Source: Rhodococcus qingshengii JCM 15477
GTDB lineage: Bacteria; Actinomycetota; Actinomycetes; Mycobacteriales; Mycobacteriaceae
Direction: 5' to 3'
Length of the DNA: 64,000 nucleotides
NCBI RefSeq assembly: GCF_023221595.1
Contig: NZ_CP096563.1
Coordinates: forward strand, 2,958,501 to 3,022,500
Numbering within the stretch: position 1 is the first letter of the stretch; the number at the start of each line of letters is the position of its first letter. Position numbers and translations under genes: made by a program. Positions 17,545-26,347 of the stretch are shown in pieces. The notes under the pieces are model-generated. The model was not told the DNA's origin, made no database searches, and was given only the letters and a program-made list of their open reading frames with translations.

Positions 17545-19104
17545 TTGAGTGCAACCACCCCGGCTGCGCAGCCCACCACCGCTTCCGCACTCGCCTCTTC
17601 GCCTCACGACGACGGTGACCTCGCGGAGTTCGGCTACGAGCAGCAGCTGCATCGATCGCTGGGAAAGTTCGCGTCTTTCGCCGCGGGCTTCTCCTTCGTC
17701 TCCATCCTCACCACGATCTTCCAATTGTTCGGCCTCGGTTTCGGTTTCGCGGGTCCGGCATTCTTCTGGACGTGGCCGGTCGTCTTCATCGGTCAGTTCA
17801 TGGTCGCTCTCAACTTCGCGGAACTTGCTGCCAGATATCCGATTTCGGGTGCCATCTACCAGTGGTCGCGGCGGATGGGTGGTGAGATCGTCGGCTGGTT
17901 CGCCGGTTGGTTCATGATTCTCGCTCAGATCGTCACTGCATCGGCCGCCGCGATCGCCTTGCAGGTCGTGCTCCCCAATGTGTGGAGCGGGTTCCAGATC
18001 ATCGGCGAGGACAGCGCACTCACCTCATCGAGTGGTGCCGCCAACGCCGTGCTGCTCGGATCGGTACTTCTGGTTCTGACCACCTTTATCAACTGCATCG
18101 GCGTCAACTGGATGTCGCGTATCAACAACATTGGCGTGACCTGCGAAATCGTCGGTGTCATCGCAGTGATCGGGATGTTCTTCACCCACGCTCAGCGCGG
18201 ACCGGACGTCGTCTTCGACACCGGCAGTGCCGGCGGTCAGCCCGGATACGCCTGGGCGTGGATCATGTCCGGACTGATGGCTGCCTACGTCATGGTCGGC
18301 TTCGGTTCGGCAGGCGAACTGGCCGAGGAGACCCGCAACCCCCGACGCGTCGCACCTCGTACGATCCGGCTTGCACTGTCCGCTTCTGCGCTCGGCGGCG
18401 GCTTGATGATCCTCGGCGCGTTGATGGCAGCGCCCTCACTCACCGACGGACGCCTGGCCACGGAAGGTTTGCCGTACGTACTGACATCGATTCTCAGTTC
18501 CCCGTGGGGCACGGTCTTGTTGATCGACGTCTCGATCGCAGTGTTCGTGTGCACCTTGGCCATTCAGACTGCTGCTTCACGGCTGATGTTCTCGATGGCC
18601 CGCGACGGGCGGCTTCCTGCCTCGCAGGTACTGGCAAAGGTCAACCCCCGCACCGGAACACCTATCGCGCCGTCCGTCCTCATCGGTCTGGTCTGCATTG
18701 CCGTCCTGGCCGTCAACGTGGGCAACTCGGCAATTTTTGCAACCCTGTCCAGCGTATGCATCATCTTGATCTACTTGGCCTACCTCATGGTGACCGTGCC
18801 GCTGCTGGTTCAGCGTCTCAAGGGATGGCCTCGCACCGCTGTCGGCCCCAAGTTCGACGCCGAAGGCAAAAAGCTTTTCTCCCTGGGTATCTGGGGAGTT
18901 CCGGTCAACATCGCCGCGGTTGTGTACGGCGCGCTGATGGTGATCAACCTGTCCTGGCCACGAGCCGAGATCTTCAACCCCACGGGGGAGTACCCCATTC
19001 TGCAGTGGGCCGCGCCCATCACGATAGCGCTGGTGGTGGGGCTGGGAGTCGCTTGCTTCCCGCGTGGCCGCGCCACCCCGAATCCCGTCACGATCGGAGC
19101 CTGA
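17545..19104 (+). CDS. APC-family amino acid/amine permease (urea-carboxylase-system type)
   Basis: Cytoplasmic-membrane transporter of 519 residues with about 12 hydrophobic segments. It has the APC-superfamily mark GSAGELAEETRNPRRVAPR in the middle and ARDGRLPASQVLAKVNPRTGTP later. It starts at TTG 17545, 7 bp after GAAGGAGT. The two DUF1989 genes and a KipA/KipI-type carboxyltransferase follow at once; this order is typical of permeases annotated as part of urea/guanidine carboxylase systems. The substrate is inferred to be a small nitrogen compound. Confidence 0.85.
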   Translation: MSATTPAAQPTTASALASSPHDDGDLAEFGYEQQLHRSLGKFASFAAGFSFVSILTTIFQLFGLGFGFAGPAFFWTWPVVFIGQFMVALNFAELAARYPISGAIYQWSRRMGGEIVGWFAGWFMILAQIVTASAAAIALQVVLPNVWSGFQIIGEDSALTSSSGAANAVLLGSVLLVLTTFINCIGVNWMSRINNIGVTCEIVGVIAVIGMFFTHAQRGPDVVFDTGSAGGQPGYAWAWIMSGLMAAYVMVGFGSAGELAEETRNPRRVAPRTIRLALSASALGGGLMILGALMAAPSLTDGRLATEGLPYVLTSILSSPWGTVLLIDVSIAVFVCTLAIQTAASRLMFSMARDGRLPASQVLAKVNPRTGTPIAPSVLIGLVCIAVLAVNVGNSAIFATLSSVCIILIYLAYLMVTVPLLVQRLKGWPRTAVGPKFDAEGKKLFSLGIWGVPVNIAAVVYGALMVINLSWPRAEIFNPTGEYPILQWAAPITIALVVGLGVACFPRGRATPNPVTIGA

Positions 19105-19106
19105 CC

Positions 19107-19940
19107 ATGAGTACTCAGACCACCGCCGGAGCGCGCGAGCATGCCCGGTCTCAAGCTGGAACGATCACCGATTCCATGCCCGTATTGCCGGCAACGCGTT
19201 GGCCGAACCCACCCGAAGACGTCGCTCCCGAACGTCTGACCTGGGCTGAGACCGTGCCGGGTGGGCGGTACACGACCAAGGTTCTCGCACGTGGAACCCG
19301 ATTGCGACTTCGCGACATCGCTGGCAGCGCCTGCGCAAACATCTTGCTCTATCGCGCCGACGCCCCCTGGGAGCGTCTCAACGTCGCCGATACCGTCAAG
19401 GTGCCATGGCAGGCCTATCTCGGCGTCGGGCACCCGTTGCTCTCCGATCAGGGGCGAGTACTTGCGACCGTGGTCGCAGACACGTCGGGTCACCACGACG
19501 CGTTCTGCGGAACGACGTCACGCGCCACCAACGAGGCGAAGTACGGGCAGGGTTCGCTGCACAGTGCCTCACCCGCCGGTCGTGAACTGTTCACCGTCGC
19601 TGCCGCGAAGAACGGGCTCGGGCCGCAGGACATTGCGCCGCCGTTGTCCTTCTTCCATGGTGTCCGCGTCGAGGCGGACGGCGCTCTCACCAGTACGGGG
19701 TCCGCCGGCTCGGGCGCAACGGTCGACCTTCTGATCCACCTGCCCGTCATCGTGATGATCGCCAACACCGCGCACCCACTCGATCCGGCGCCGCAGTTTC
19801 CCACCACGTCCCTCGAAGTGCTCGCGTGGAACGCGGCCGACGAACTCGGCGGCCTTGACGATCTCGGGCCGGAATACCAACGCGCAGTGCTCAATACCGA
19901 AGATGCCTGGACGGCTTCGAACCTGGAGGAGATCGCATGA
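19107..19940 (+). CDS. Urea carboxylase-associated protein 1 (DUF1989)
   Basis: 277 residues, DUF1989 family. Proteins of this family next to guanidine carboxylase have been assigned as subunits of carboxyguanidine deiminase (CgdA/CgdB); before that they were called UAAP1/2. Seen: VPGGRYTTKVLARGTRLRLRD, a His/Asp-containing TSGHHDAFCGTTSRATN and a Cys residue there that may be catalytic. It begins 2 bp after the permease stop and overlaps the second DUF1989 gene by 4 bp. Its paralogue downstream suggests a heteromer. Confidence 0.82.
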   Translation: MSTQTTAGAREHARSQAGTITDSMPVLPATRWPNPPEDVAPERLTWAETVPGGRYTTKVLARGTRLRLRDIAGSACANILLYRADAPWERLNVADTVKVPWQAYLGVGHPLLSDQGRVLATVVADTSGHHDAFCGTTSRATNEAKYGQGSLHSASPAGRELFTVAAAKNGLGPQDIAPPLSFFHGVRVEADGALTSTGSAGSGATVDLLIHLPVIVMIANTAHPLDPAPQFPTTSLEVLAWNAADELGGLDDLGPEYQRAVLNTEDAWTASNLEEIA

Positions 19941-20590
19941 CCACCACCTTGGATGTCCCCGCCCTCGTTCCCGGAACGGTGATCCTCGACGAGATTGCTG
20001 ACGCATTCGGGCCGTGGTCCGCAGTTGTCCGTGCCGGTGACGTTCTGACCATCGTCGATCTACACGGAAATCAAGCCGTCGACACCCTCGTCTACGCCGG
20101 TGACGATCACAGCGTTCGGTACTCGGCAGCAGCGACGGTCACAGCCCAGAAGAACCTGTTTCTGTCCACAGGCTCCGTGCTCCGCAGTGACGACGGAACT
20201 CCACTCATGACCCTGGTCGCAGACGAGGTCGGAAACCACGACACCGTCGGCGGCGCGTGCTCACAGGAATCGAACACCCTGCGATACGGCCACCACACCA
20301 AGCATCAGCACGCGTGCGTCGAGAACTTCCTCGTCGAGGGCGCAAAATGGGGGCTCGGTAAGCGGGACCTGGTGTCCAACATCAACTTCTTCATGAACGT
20401 CCCGGTCGACCCCGACGGCACACTCGGAATCGTCGACGGACTGTCGGCACCAGGCAAGCGGCTCGCGTTGCGTGCCGAACGTGACGTGCTCGTCCTCGTG
20501 TCCAACTGCCCGCAGATCAACAACCCGTGCAACGGCTTCGATCCCACGGCCGTCCGCATGATCGTCACACGGCCGGGAGCAGACGAATGA
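19937..20590 (+). CDS. Urea carboxylase-associated protein 2 (DUF1989)
   Basis: 217 residues, second DUF1989 protein. Shared marks with the first are [20 protein letters not shown] (His/Asp and Cys), and the segment ending [19 protein letters not shown] with two cysteines. It probably pairs with UAAP1 as a deiminase-type enzyme for a carboxylated nitrogen compound (family knowledge). A ribosome site GGAGGA lies inside the upstream gene. The ATG overlaps UAAP1, and the stop overlaps the carboxyltransferase start, so all are translationally coupled. Confidence 0.82.
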   Translation: MTTTLDVPALVPGTVILDEIADAFGPWSAVVRAGDVLTIVDLHGNQAVDTLVYAGDDHSVRYSAAATVTAQKNLFLSTGSVLRSDDGTPLMTLVADEVGNHDTVGGACSQESNTLRYGHHTKHQHACVENFLVEGAKWGLGKRDLVSNINFFMNVPVDPDGTLGIVDGLSAPGKRLALRAERDVLVLVSNCPQINNPCNGFDPTAVRMIVTRPGADE

Positions 20591-22569
20591 ACGCAAAACT
20601 GACCATCGTGCGTCCCGGAATGCTGACGACGGTTCAGGACTATCCAGGACGCGTCGGATACTGGCAGATCGGAGTCCCACCATCGGGCCCGATGGACGAC
20701 CTGTCGTTTCGGTTGGGAAACACCGCACTCGGAAACCCCGAAGGCGCCCCCGCCATCGAATGCGCGATGGCCGGACCTGCCATGACGTTCGACGAAGACA
20801 CTACGGTCTGCATCACAGGTGCCCCGGTGTCGGTGACTGTCGACGGCGTCGTACACGGTCAGTGGCGTCCCGTTCTCGTCCCCGCTGGATCGGTGCTCGA
20901 CGTCGGAACGGTCAGCGGCCCGGGACTGCGCATCTACGTACTCGTACAGGGCGGAATCGAGACCGACGACTATCTCGGCAGTGCGTCGACCTTCACCCTG
21001 GGCAGGTTCGGGGGACACGAAGGTAGGACTCTGCGGGCAGGAGACGTTCTCAAACTCGGACAGGCGACCGGGGTCGCGGGAGCTGTTCCCGCCGAGCATG
21101 TTCCGGCGATACACACGTGCTGGGAACTTGCGGTGACCGAGGGCCCGCACGGGGCACCGGAGTTCTTCACCCGCTCCGACATCGACACGCTGTACGCGAC
21201 CGAGTACGAGGTCCACTTCAACTCCGACCGCACCGGTGTCCGGTTGATAGGTCCGAAACCAGACTGGGCCAGAACCACCGGCGGCGAAGCCGGACTTCAC
21301 CCTTCGAACATCCACGACAACGCGTATTCGATCGGTGCACTCGACTTCACCGGCGACACGCCCATCCTCCTCGGACCCGACGGACCGAGCCTCGGCGGCT
21401 TCGTCTGCCCGATCACAGTGGTGTCCGCTGATCGCTGGAAGCTCGGACAGTTGGCTCCCGGGAACAAGATTCGCTTCGTGCCGGTCCGCGCCGAACGGGC
21501 AGCCTCCCGGCGTGACCTCGGAGTATCGCGTCGAGCGTCCAATTCGGTTGTTCATTCCTCCGGTGGTGACGGCGACGACGGCGTCATAGCCCGCCGTGAC
21601 GGCGACACCGCGGTCACGTACCGGCGCTCAGGCGATGACAACGTGTTGGTCGAATACGGCGACATGAATCTCGACCTGGCGTTACGTGCGCGTGCTCATG
21701 CACTGCATCAGCGACTCGAAGCCGAGAAGCCGGCCGGACTACTCGATCTCACCCCGGGAATCCGCAGCCTGCAGGTCCGCGTCGACCCGGACGTGCTGCC
21801 CGTCCGCAAGCTGATGGGAATGCTCGCCGAGGCGGAGGACACCTTGCCGGCGGCCAACGAACTCGTTGTGCCAAGTCGCACTGTGCGGATGCCACTGTCG
21901 TGGGACGACCCGGCAACGCGCGAAGCGATCCAGCGGTACATGCACGGGGTTCGCGCCGACGCGCCGTGGTGCCCGTGGAACATCGAGTTCATCCGCCGGA
22001 TGAACGGTCTCGAATCCGTGAACGACGTGTTCGACACCGTCTTCGGCGCCGAATACATGGTGCTCGGACTGGGTGACGTCTACCTCGGAGCGCCGGTCGC
22101 GACGCCGCTCGATCCGCGTCATCGTCTGGTCACGACCAAGTACAACCCTGCCCGCACCTGGACCCCCGAAAACGCCGTCGGGATCGGTGGGGCGTACCTC
22201 TGCATCTACGGCATGGAAGGCCCAGGCGGGTACCAGTTCGTCGGACGTACGACGCAGGTGTGGAATCACCGCCACCCCGCGAAGTCCGGGCCGTTCGAGG
22301 AGGGCACTCCGTGGTTGCTGCGATTCTTCGACCGGATCTCCTGGTACCCCGTCGAGCCGGAAGAGTTGATGGATCTGCGCGCGGACACCGCCGCCGGCCG
22401 CGGCGGGGGCGTCGAGATCGAGGACGGCAGCTTCTCGCTGGCCGAGCATCAGGAGTTCCTCGCGTCGAACTCGCGCTCGATCGAGGAGTTCCGCGCGATG
22501 CAGTCCGTCGCGTTCGGGGCCGAGCGTCAGCGTTGGTCCGACGCAGGAGAGTTCGCGCTTCCCGGCTGA
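20587..22569 (+). CDS. Stand-alone urea/guanidine carboxylase carboxyltransferase (KipA-KipI type)
   Basis: 660 residues. The N-terminal half is the AHS2/KipA-like domain ([23 protein letters not shown] near residue 17-40) and the C-terminal half is the AHS1/KipI-like domain (from about 350, with [17 protein letters not shown] and [18 protein letters not shown]). In complete urea carboxylase these two follow a biotin carboxylase domain and precede a biotinyl domain. Here the chain begins directly at AHS2 and stops just where the biotinyl domain would start. Neither missing domain is encoded nearby. It is the last gene of the permease/UAAP operon and ends before a strong hairpin. Confidence 0.85.
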   Translation: MNAKLTIVRPGMLTTVQDYPGRVGYWQIGVPPSGPMDDLSFRLGNTALGNPEGAPAIECAMAGPAMTFDEDTTVCITGAPVSVTVDGVVHGQWRPVLVPAGSVLDVGTVSGPGLRIYVLVQGGIETDDYLGSASTFTLGRFGGHEGRTLRAGDVLKLGQATGVAGAVPAEHVPAIHTCWELAVTEGPHGAPEFFTRSDIDTLYATEYEVHFNSDRTGVRLIGPKPDWARTTGGEAGLHPSNIHDNAYSIGALDFTGDTPILLGPDGPSLGGFVCPITVVSADRWKLGQLAPGNKIRFVPVRAERAASRRDLGVSRRASNSVVHSSGGDGDDGVIARRDGDTAVTYRRSGDDNVLVEYGDMNLDLALRARAHALHQRLEAEKPAGLLDLTPGIRSLQVRVDPDVLPVRKLMGMLAEAEDTLPAANELVVPSRTVRMPLSWDDPATREAIQRYMHGVRADAPWCPWNIEFIRRMNGLESVNDVFDTVFGAEYMVLGLGDVYLGAPVATPLDPRHRLVTTKYNPARTWTPENAVGIGGAYLCIYGMEGPGGYQFVGRTTQVWNHRHPAKSGPFEEGTPWLLRFFDRISWYPVEPEELMDLRADTAAGRGGGVEIEDGSFSLAEHQEFLASNSRSIEEFRAMQSVAFGAERQRWSDAGEFALPG

Positions 22570-22594
22570 TGGTCGAGTGAGCACAGTCGTCTTA

Positions 22595-22636
22595 GAGTGA
22601 GCACCGCTTCCAGAGTGTCGGAAGCGGTGCTCACTC
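22595..22636. terminator. Bidirectional hairpin terminator
   Basis: Perfect 17-bp inverted repeat around an 8-base loop (arms 22595-22611 and 22620-22636) between the convergent carboxyltransferase and Fic genes. It lacks a long T run. Confidence 0.75.
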
Positions 22637-22684
22637 AGCAGTAACGGTGTTCAGTCCGCCTGGAACGGGCAGCAGATGTCTGCG

Positions 22685-23467
22685 TCAGCGAGTCAGCGCG
22701 CGATTGAACAGATCGGTGAACGGGCGAGGCGACGGGGTTCCGGTGGGCCGGAAAGGCGCAGAATCCCTCGACGCGGATACCCACTCGGCTCTGCTCACCC
22801 GCGACAAGTCGAGCTGATACCGGGTGTCCGCGGCGAGTCGGTGCAGGAAGAGGGTTCCGGTTCGCCCGTTTCCTTCCCGAAACGGGTGGGCATGATTGAG
22901 CGTCGAGTACACCGATGCGAGCGCGAACGACGCAGCGCCGTGATCGAGTGCTACCCAATCGACGGCGGCGATGATCTCTTCGACCTCGGACAGGTATTTC
23001 CGAATCGCCGAGACCGGAGCAAACGTTGCCGCACCTTTCCTGATGTCGACGGTTCTGATGTGGCCGGCCCACTGGTACAGATCTTGGAAAACGTGCTGGT
23101 GAAGCAGGAGAAGTTCGGCTGTGTCTCGCGTGTGCTGTACGAGGTCGCTGCCGAGATGCGCCTCACCCAGACGAAGCGCGGTCGCCGCGAACTCGAGTGA
23201 TTGCAGTGCGGCGGGATCTCGTACGTCGAAATTGTTCTCGAGAACCGATGTACCGCGATAGACGTACGGCGCTGATCGTCGCCAGCGGATCCGCGGGGGA
23301 ATCGCAGACGAGAGGCCGACTGCTCGCGCTAATTCCTGCTCGAAATACTCACGCCGAGAGAGCATCCCGATCATGACGGCCTCGAGTTCCGCGATCTGCT
23401 CGTTACTCGGATCCCAGCCTTCGAGGCGCTCCGCCGCCAGAACCTGTTCGAGCGCAGTGCGATTCAC
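22685..23467 (-). CDS. Fic-domain AMP-transferase with N-terminal VbhA-like inhibitory segment
   Basis: 260 residues. Fic enzymes transfer AMP (or another group) to protein hydroxyls. The active site H194PFREGNGR202 matches HPFx(D/E)GNGR, and the Fic fold also shows VFQDLYQWAGHIRTVDIRKG upstream. Residues 10-50 resemble the VbhA antitoxin: L15-E16-G17 followed by PS-x-E and ELEAVMIGMLSRREYFEQEL. The inhibitory motif S/TxxxE(G/N) appears as A12xxxE16G17, keeping the glutamate but not the Ser/Thr. Its GTG start overlaps the CBS-nucleotidyltransferase stop by 4 bp, so the pair is translationally coupled. Confidence 0.85.
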   Translation of the reverse strand: MNRTALEQVLAAERLEGWDPSNEQIAELEAVMIGMLSRREYFEQELARAVGLSSAIPPRIRWRRSAPYVYRGTSVLENNFDVRDPAALQSLEFAATALRLGEAHLGSDLVQHTRDTAELLLLHQHVFQDLYQWAGHIRTVDIRKGAATFAPVSAIRKYLSEVEEIIAAVDWVALDHGAASFALASVYSTLNHAHPFREGNGRTGTLFLHRLAADTRYQLDLSRVSRAEWVSASRDSAPFRPTGTPSPRPFTDLFNRALTR

Positions 23468-24897
23468 GGGTCGATGTCGGGTAGCGCCGACGCGGACGCG
23501 GCATACTCGAGTCGTCGTTGCACACCTGCGACCTCGCGCACTGCATTGCTCAGCAGGCTCCGCGAGAGCGGAGTGAGTTCGGAGATCACGACTTCGTCGG
23601 TCGGTGGCCGACCTGCCGCGAACTGATCGGTCTGGTGGCGGACACGAATCTGCTGCAGCACCTCGAAAGATTCGATCAGTACCTGGGCGTCGTCGTCGAG
23701 TAGGAAACCGCTTCCCGCTGCAGCCTTGAGGCGTTCGAGTGTCGAACTCGTGCGGGCGCCCACGGAAATCCCCGCCCAACGAGCGATGTTCACGATCGGT
23801 TGGACGGCGCTGGCTTTGAGGTCGACGGTTCCGGTCCGACGCGTCATCACGTCCTTGAACGAATGGAGCTTTGCCTTGTCTCCGACGGCTTCGCGAAGGA
23901 GCAGTCGCATGACGGCCGGGTGCAGTCGCAGTTGATCCAACGCCGCAGGGCGAGGATCCAACGCCGGATCGCCCGCGACGACGCGGGCATCCGCCAGCAT
24001 CGACAACATGACCAGGGCCTGGTCCTGGTACGGATTGGATACCCATTTCCGCAGCGCAGTGCGCCATTGTGGGAGCGTCCGAGCGAACCTGGCCTGGGTC
24101 GCGACGGCGTTCTTGGTGTCGCGAGGGAACCCGCAGAGATCGAGGATGTCGTGGATCGTCTTCGCGGCGTCGGCTCCCTCGTGATGAGATTCGCCGCCCC
24201 ACACCAGCGCACTGTCGATATCCGAAGAGGGGAGCGCTTCACGTCTGGCGACGCTGCCGAGCGACAACCACGCGAAATCCGGTCGCTCGTCTCCGTCCAC
24301 CACCAATTCGATGGCGCGCCTGACCGTCACGTCGATCAGCACCGCCAGCGTCGCACCGATGTCGAGCGGTGAGACCCGTGACGCCACCAATTCCGTCACC
24401 AGAACAGGGACCGCGCGGGCTGTTTCGACGAGGTGGGCGTCATCCTGTGCTGTGGCGAGCGCTGCGCGCAGTTCGAAACCCTGATTGGTGGCCGAAGTCA
24501 GGAGGTCGCTGAGTTCGAGCACGCCCATCAGTGCGCCTGCCTCGGTCACGACCGGGAGATGGCGCAATCCGTACTCGAGCATGTCGGTCACGGCGTCGGC
24601 GCCCAATCGATCCGGATCGACTGTCACTGCTGACGGCGTCATCACCGTTGATACCGGCTGATTGCTGTCGATACCACCGACTACCACACGAGCACGTAGG
24701 TCACCTTCGGTGAAGATTCCGAAACCGGTTGTCTCCGTCGGGATCACAACAGCGCGGCGGCCCGCATCGGTCATCAACTTCGCGGCCTCGCGGATGGTTG
24801 CCCGGCCATCGCAGACAATTGCGGGCCCGCGCAACAGGTCTCGAACCCGGCGCATGGCGGGACTCTGCATGCCTTGCCCCGTCGAGTGCCCCGTCAT
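23464..24897 (-). CDS. CBS-domain DUF294-type nucleotidyltransferase
   Basis: 477 residues. Two CBS motifs occupy about 15-130 (nucleotide sensing). Then comes a GlnD-like nucleotidyltransferase domain with LGSVARREALPSSDIDSALVW, the GSxxRxE...SDxD catalytic pattern, and a helical DUF294 C-terminal substrate-binding region. Related proteins are thought to uridylylate or adenylylate partners; no target is known here. It is the first gene of a two-gene unit with the Fic enzyme. Start ATG 24897 gives a short N-terminal tail; a later ATG (MRR) is also possible. Confidence 0.8.
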   Translation of the reverse strand: MTGHSTGQGMQSPAMRRVRDLLRGPAIVCDGRATIREAAKLMTDAGRRAVVIPTETTGFGIFTEGDLRARVVVGGIDSNQPVSTVMTPSAVTVDPDRLGADAVTDMLEYGLRHLPVVTEAGALMGVLELSDLLTSATNQGFELRAALATAQDDAHLVETARAVPVLVTELVASRVSPLDIGATLAVLIDVTVRRAIELVVDGDERPDFAWLSLGSVARREALPSSDIDSALVWGGESHHEGADAAKTIHDILDLCGFPRDTKNAVATQARFARTLPQWRTALRKWVSNPYQDQALVMLSMLADARVVAGDPALDPRPAALDQLRLHPAVMRLLLREAVGDKAKLHSFKDVMTRRTGTVDLKASAVQPIVNIARWAGISVGARTSSTLERLKAAAGSGFLLDDDAQVLIESFEVLQQIRVRHQTDQFAAGRPPTDEVVISELTPLSRSLLSNAVREVAGVQRRLEYAASASALPDIDP

Positions 24898-24946
24898 GGG
24901 GTCATTGTCGCAGGTGTGTCCGGTTCAGGCAGCGGAGGGTGAGATG

Positions 24947-25840
24947 TCAGAGACCACCGAGTCGCGAGAGTACGTCGAGAGCGGAATCTGTAGTACGCCA
25001 GAGTGCGTCGATCTCCTGTTCTGCGCCCGGACGTGTCTGCGGATTCTGGAGGGCGAATCCGTTGGCCAGCGTGATGGTGTTGTATCCGCTGTCGGCGGCG
25101 CGGAGCAGCAGTTCCGAGGGCTGCGAGTTTCCGGCCAATCGGTCGAGTCCTTCGCCGACGAAGTAGAACCGCCAGAGCGGCCCCAGATCGGCGTCGTACT
25201 CGGCCTTGGTGAGGGTCACGATCGAACCACCTTTGACGGCAATGGAATCGACGATCTTGTAGAAATCGGGGACATCCTCTGCTGTGGTTTCGGAAGTGGC
25301 GACGGCGTGAGCGAGGTCGACGGTGAGATGCGCGTTGTAGCCGGCCATGGCGACCCGTGCCGGACTGGCGTCGCACTGACGTGTCAGGGCGAAGTAGTTG
25401 CTCCACGCCGGATCGGTGGGAGTACCGGTGAACTCTGCATGGACGTTCACCAGGTACCTGCGCAGCAATTCGAAGCTGACGGAATGGGCCCACTCGTCAT
25501 CGGCGAAGGCCGCAGGGTCTCGCTGCAGCGGCATCACCGCCTGGTGTTCGACAGCGTCCAGGCCGATGGAGAACAAGCCTCGCCAATCGTGGTGTGAGAC
25601 GAGGATCGACGTGATCTCACGATGACGTTCGACAGCGGTCTCGAGCCGAGGCAGTCCGGCACCGTTCAGGGTCGTGACGTCGCTGAGTTCGGCAATCCGG
25701 CCCACCTCGGCATTGCTCAACTGGCTGCCGCAAGCCGTCGAAAGACTCTCGCCCGGTTCTGCGAGTGCAGAACCGGGCGAGAGGAAAGCGGCGCTGATGC
25801 CGAGCGCGAGCGTCAACGGATACAGCCGCATCGGTTTCAT
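24947..25840 (-). CDS. Secreted DUF5995 family protein
   Basis: 297 residues with a clear Sec signal (MKPMRLYPLTLALGISAAFL, cleavage near ALA-EP). The mature part is a helical domain of the actinobacterial DUF5995 type, with HHDWRGLFSIGLDAVEHQAV and YNAHLTVDLAHAV carrying histidines that might bind metal. The function is unknown. It lies 49 bp upstream of the CBS gene on the same strand, so co-transcription is possible but not shown. Confidence 0.7.
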   Translation of the reverse strand: MKPMRLYPLTLALGISAAFLSPGSALAEPGESLSTACGSQLSNAEVGRIAELSDVTTLNGAGLPRLETAVERHREITSILVSHHDWRGLFSIGLDAVEHQAVMPLQRDPAAFADDEWAHSVSFELLRRYLVNVHAEFTGTPTDPAWSNYFALTRQCDASPARVAMAGYNAHLTVDLAHAVATSETTAEDVPDFYKIVDSIAVKGGSIVTLTKAEYDADLGPLWRFYFVGEGLDRLAGNSQPSELLLRAADSGYNTITLANGFALQNPQTRPGAEQEIDALWRTTDSALDVLSRLGGL

Positions 25841-25884
25841 CGGCTCAGACTAGGCGCCCATTTCACAAATGTCCGGATTGGCGA

Positions 25885-26250
25885 TCAGCTGAGAACCGCG
25901 TCGGCCTCGATCTCGATGAGCAGAGCGGGGTCGATCAGCGAGCTGACCTCGAGGATCGTCGTGGCGGGACGAATCTCGCCGAACACTTCACCGTGCGCGA
26001 GAGCGGCCTGCTCCCACTGCGTCATGTCGCGCAGGTACATGCGAGTGCGGATGACGTCGTCGAGCGAGGCGCCGGCCTCGGCAAGTGCTGCCTTGATAGT
26101 TTCGAGCGCTGCGCGGGTCTGATCTGTGAGGGTCTCACCAGGAGCGGTGGTGCCGGAGACTGCGATCTGGTTACCGATGCGCACGGCACGGGAGTAACCG
26201 ATCTTGGGTTCCCATTCGGAACCGGACGAAATATTGATTCTGTTCGACAT
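25885..26250 (-). CDS. RidA-family (YjgF) enamine/imine deaminase
   Basis: 121 residues. RidA proteins hydrolyse reactive 2-aminoacrylate-type imines. Visible family marks are VRIGNQIAVSGTTA near the start, QTRAALETIKAALAEAGASLDDV, and VIRTRMYLRDMTQWE with the conserved Arg. The ATG at 26250 begins the domain; the longer frame upstream has no family match. It is divergent from the radical SAM gene. Confidence 0.87.
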   Translation of the reverse strand: MSNRINISSGSEWEPKIGYSRAVRIGNQIAVSGTTAPGETLTDQTRAALETIKAALAEAGASLDDVIRTRMYLRDMTQWEQAALAHGEVFGEIRPATTILEVSSLIDPALLIEIEADAVLS

Positions 26251-26312
26251 GCACCGAATTCTGCCAACAACTTCCCGGCCGTGGTGAGGCACGGTCGGGT
26301 ATTCGCTCCATC

Positions 26313-26339
26313 TTGACATACCTTAGAACAAGTGTTCGA
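26313..26339 (+). promoter_or_regulatory. Promoter with near-consensus LexA (SOS) box
   Basis: TAGAAC-AAGT-GTTCGA at 26324-26339 matches the actinobacterial SOS box TCGAAC-N4-GTTCGA at 11 of 12 fixed positions. It lies 5 bp after a consensus-like -35 TTGACA (26313-26318) and 8 bp before the ATG of the radical SAM gene. LexA bound here would block transcription. Confidence 0.65.
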
Positions 26340-26347
26340 CTTGGGGC

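Noticed and set aside
22685..23467. TSVLEN at residues 73-78 of the Fic protein as the inhibitory S/TxxxE(G/N) motif
   Set aside because: It coincides with the common N-terminal Fic core stretch (like TNVLRN) rather than an inhibitory helix; the VbhA-like A12xxxE16G17 is the better candidate.
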